This document shows positions 14,317-15,322 of a stretch of 15,322 nucleotides of DNA, one piece after another. Source of the stretch: Faecalicatena_A orotica. GTDB taxonomy: Bacteria; Bacillota; Clostridia; Lachnospirales; Lachnospiraceae. Below the pieces are notes generated by a model. That model did not search any database. It was not told the origin of the DNA and saw nothing but the letters and a program-made list of their open reading frames with translations. The translations under genes were made by a program, and so were the position numbers. The stretch lies in assembly GCF_040545875.1 (NCBI RefSeq), contig NZ_JBEPMR010000028.1; one strand, written 5' to 3'. Within the stretch, counting starts at the first letter, position 1, and each line of letters opens with the position of its first letter.

Positions 14317-15009
14317 ATGGATGACAATGGGATTGTCCTCCTTGTAGAGGACGACAAAGAGATACTGCGCATCAACAGACGTATCCTGGAGAAAGAGGGA
14401 TTCACGGTGCTTTGTGCTGAAAGTCTTTGTGAGGCGCGGCAAAAGCTGGCCGGGCAGTCCCCTGATGTGTTGGTGCTGGACATTATGCTGCCTGATGGCA
14501 GTGGCCTTGATTTCTGCCGGGAGGTACAGGATTTTACAGTCTCTCCGGTGTTGTTCCTTACCGCTTTAGATGAAAATCATGAGATCGTAGAGGGGCTGGC
14601 GGCAGGTGGCAGCGATTATATTACAAAACCTTATGACATGGAGCAATTTGTGGCCCGTGTCAAGTCTCATCTCCGGCTCGCGCGCATGAACCAGAGGGCG
14701 GCAGAGCAGGCGAAAACTCTCGTACGGGGGCCGCTTACGCTGGAGATGGTGTCAGGAAGAGCTTATTTGAACGGGACTGACCTGCTATTTAATGCCAAGG
14801 AATTTGCGCTGCTGCGGTTTCTGATACAAAATGAGGGTACTACATTTTCTAAAGAAGCTTTATATGAAGCTGTCTGGAATTTGCCTGTTATCCATGATGC
14901 CCGCGTCATAAAAAGCCATTTATCCCGTGTGCGTGTAAGACTTCAGGGCAGCGGCTACACAATCGAAACAGTGCGCGGGGTGGGATATCGGTTCGGACAT
15001 GTGAAGTAA
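14317..15009 (+). CDS. OmpR/PhoB-family response regulator
   Basis: This two-component DNA-binding regulator has 230 residues. The receiver domain (about 5-118) has the acidic pocket EDD (11-13), phosphoacceptor Asp55 in VLVLDIMLPDGSG, Thr82 and Lys104 in TKPYD. A winged-helix output domain (about 137-227) shows FNAKEFALLRFL, then IKSHLSRVRVRL as the recognition helix and ETVRGVGYRF at the wing. The ATG at 14317 follows GGGGAGGG and fits the promoter at 14249-14277. No histidine kinase is adjacent: a strong terminator follows at once and the upstream pair is unrelated, so its partner is elsewhere or beyond the right edge. The target genes cannot be told from this window. Confidence 0.94.
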   Translation: MDDNGIVLLVEDDKEILRINRRILEKEGFTVLCAESLCEARQKLAGQSPDVLVLDIMLPDGSGLDFCREVQDFTVSPVLFLTALDENHEIVEGLAAGGSDYITKPYDMEQFVARVKSHLRLARMNQRAAEQAKTLVRGPLTLEMVSGRAYLNGTDLLFNAKEFALLRFLIQNEGTTFSKEALYEAVWNLPVIHDARVIKSHLSRVRVRLQGSGYTIETVRGVGYRFGHVK

Positions 15010-15022
15010 AAAAGAACAGTGC

Positions 15023-15066
15023 AAAAAGTGTGAAGGTATAAACTTTTCAACCTTCACACTTTTTTG
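15023..15066 (+). terminator. intrinsic terminator of the response regulator gene
   Basis: AAAAAGTGTGAAGGT (15023-15037) pairs perfectly with ACCTTCACACTTTTT (15050-15064), with a 12-nt loop and a T run. The near symmetry (A run on one side, T run on the other) lets it act in both directions. Confidence 0.93.
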
Positions 15067-15107
15067 TGTCTTTTGTGGTAGAATAAGGGAAATAAATGGA
15101 GTAATTG

Positions 15108-15142
15108 AACAGAAAGCTATTTCGGGCCTTCTGTTTTATTTT
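15108..15142 (+). terminator. terminator-like hairpin upstream of the GACA tract
   Basis: AACAGAA (15108-15114) pairs with TTCTGTT (15129-15135), and TTATTTTTTT follows. It lies 29 bp after TGGTAGAAT (15076-15084), which resembles an extended -10 without a -35. It could be an attenuator, the end of a short RNA, or a backup terminator. Confidence 0.5.
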
Positions 15143-15203
15143 TTTATAACTTATTTTATTAAATTTATTAAAAAAAAATAAAAATTACGAAAGGGTCTTG
15201 ACA

Positions 15204-15322
<119 letters not shown>

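Overview
The window looks like chromosomal DNA from a low-to-mid GC Firmicute, most likely Lachnospiraceae (Clostridium cluster XIVa). The grounds are AGGAGG-type ribosome binding sites, near-consensus SigA promoters with 17-bp spacers, a tyrosine T-box riboswitch, a LicT/BglG antiterminator with its RNA target sites, and the general look of the proteins. I cannot name the genus. The final bases run into an unfinished GACA repeat, so the right edge may be an assembly break.

Layout. Bases 1-405 hold a promoter and an antiterminator-controlled leader for nagB-nagA (amino-sugar catabolism). nagA overlaps by 4 bp a membrane-anchored protein with a degenerate transglutaminase-like domain. Bases 3343-3588 hold a second promoter and antiterminator-controlled leader, followed by a LicT/BglG-type antiterminator gene, a PTS IIA(Glc)-type gene and a PTS IIBC permease of the glucose/N-acetylglucosamine family, ending at a strong terminator. 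Next come cutC, broken by one extra G in a run of seven; a T-box(Tyr)-controlled tyrS; a flavin reductase-like gene; and an aldo/keto reductase with a C-terminal iron-sulfur region. A GH13 alpha-amylase lies convergent on the minus strand. The ribosomal genes rplM-rpsI follow behind a perfect consensus promoter, then a small DUF4160/DUF2442 pair, an OmpR/PhoB-type response regulator with a strong terminator, and about 24 copies of GACA.

How it works together. The two leaders at 167-246 and 3485-3566 share the core GTTACT...GGCAAAACCAGATTTT and each overlaps an intrinsic terminator. The neighbouring antiterminator has its four PRD histidines at the same numbers as LicT (100, 159, 207, 269). 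The simple model is one PTS-sensing regulator releasing both transcription units: uptake (IIA + IIBC) yields the sugar phosphate, and NagA and NagB convert it to fructose-6-phosphate. This differs from the better-known GntR-type NagR control of nag genes in Firmicutes.

The most unusual items are the GACA tetranucleotide tract at the right edge, which sits directly behind a strong promoter and also inside an open frame starting at 15204; the G7 frameshift in cutC; and RNA-antiterminator control of nagBA.
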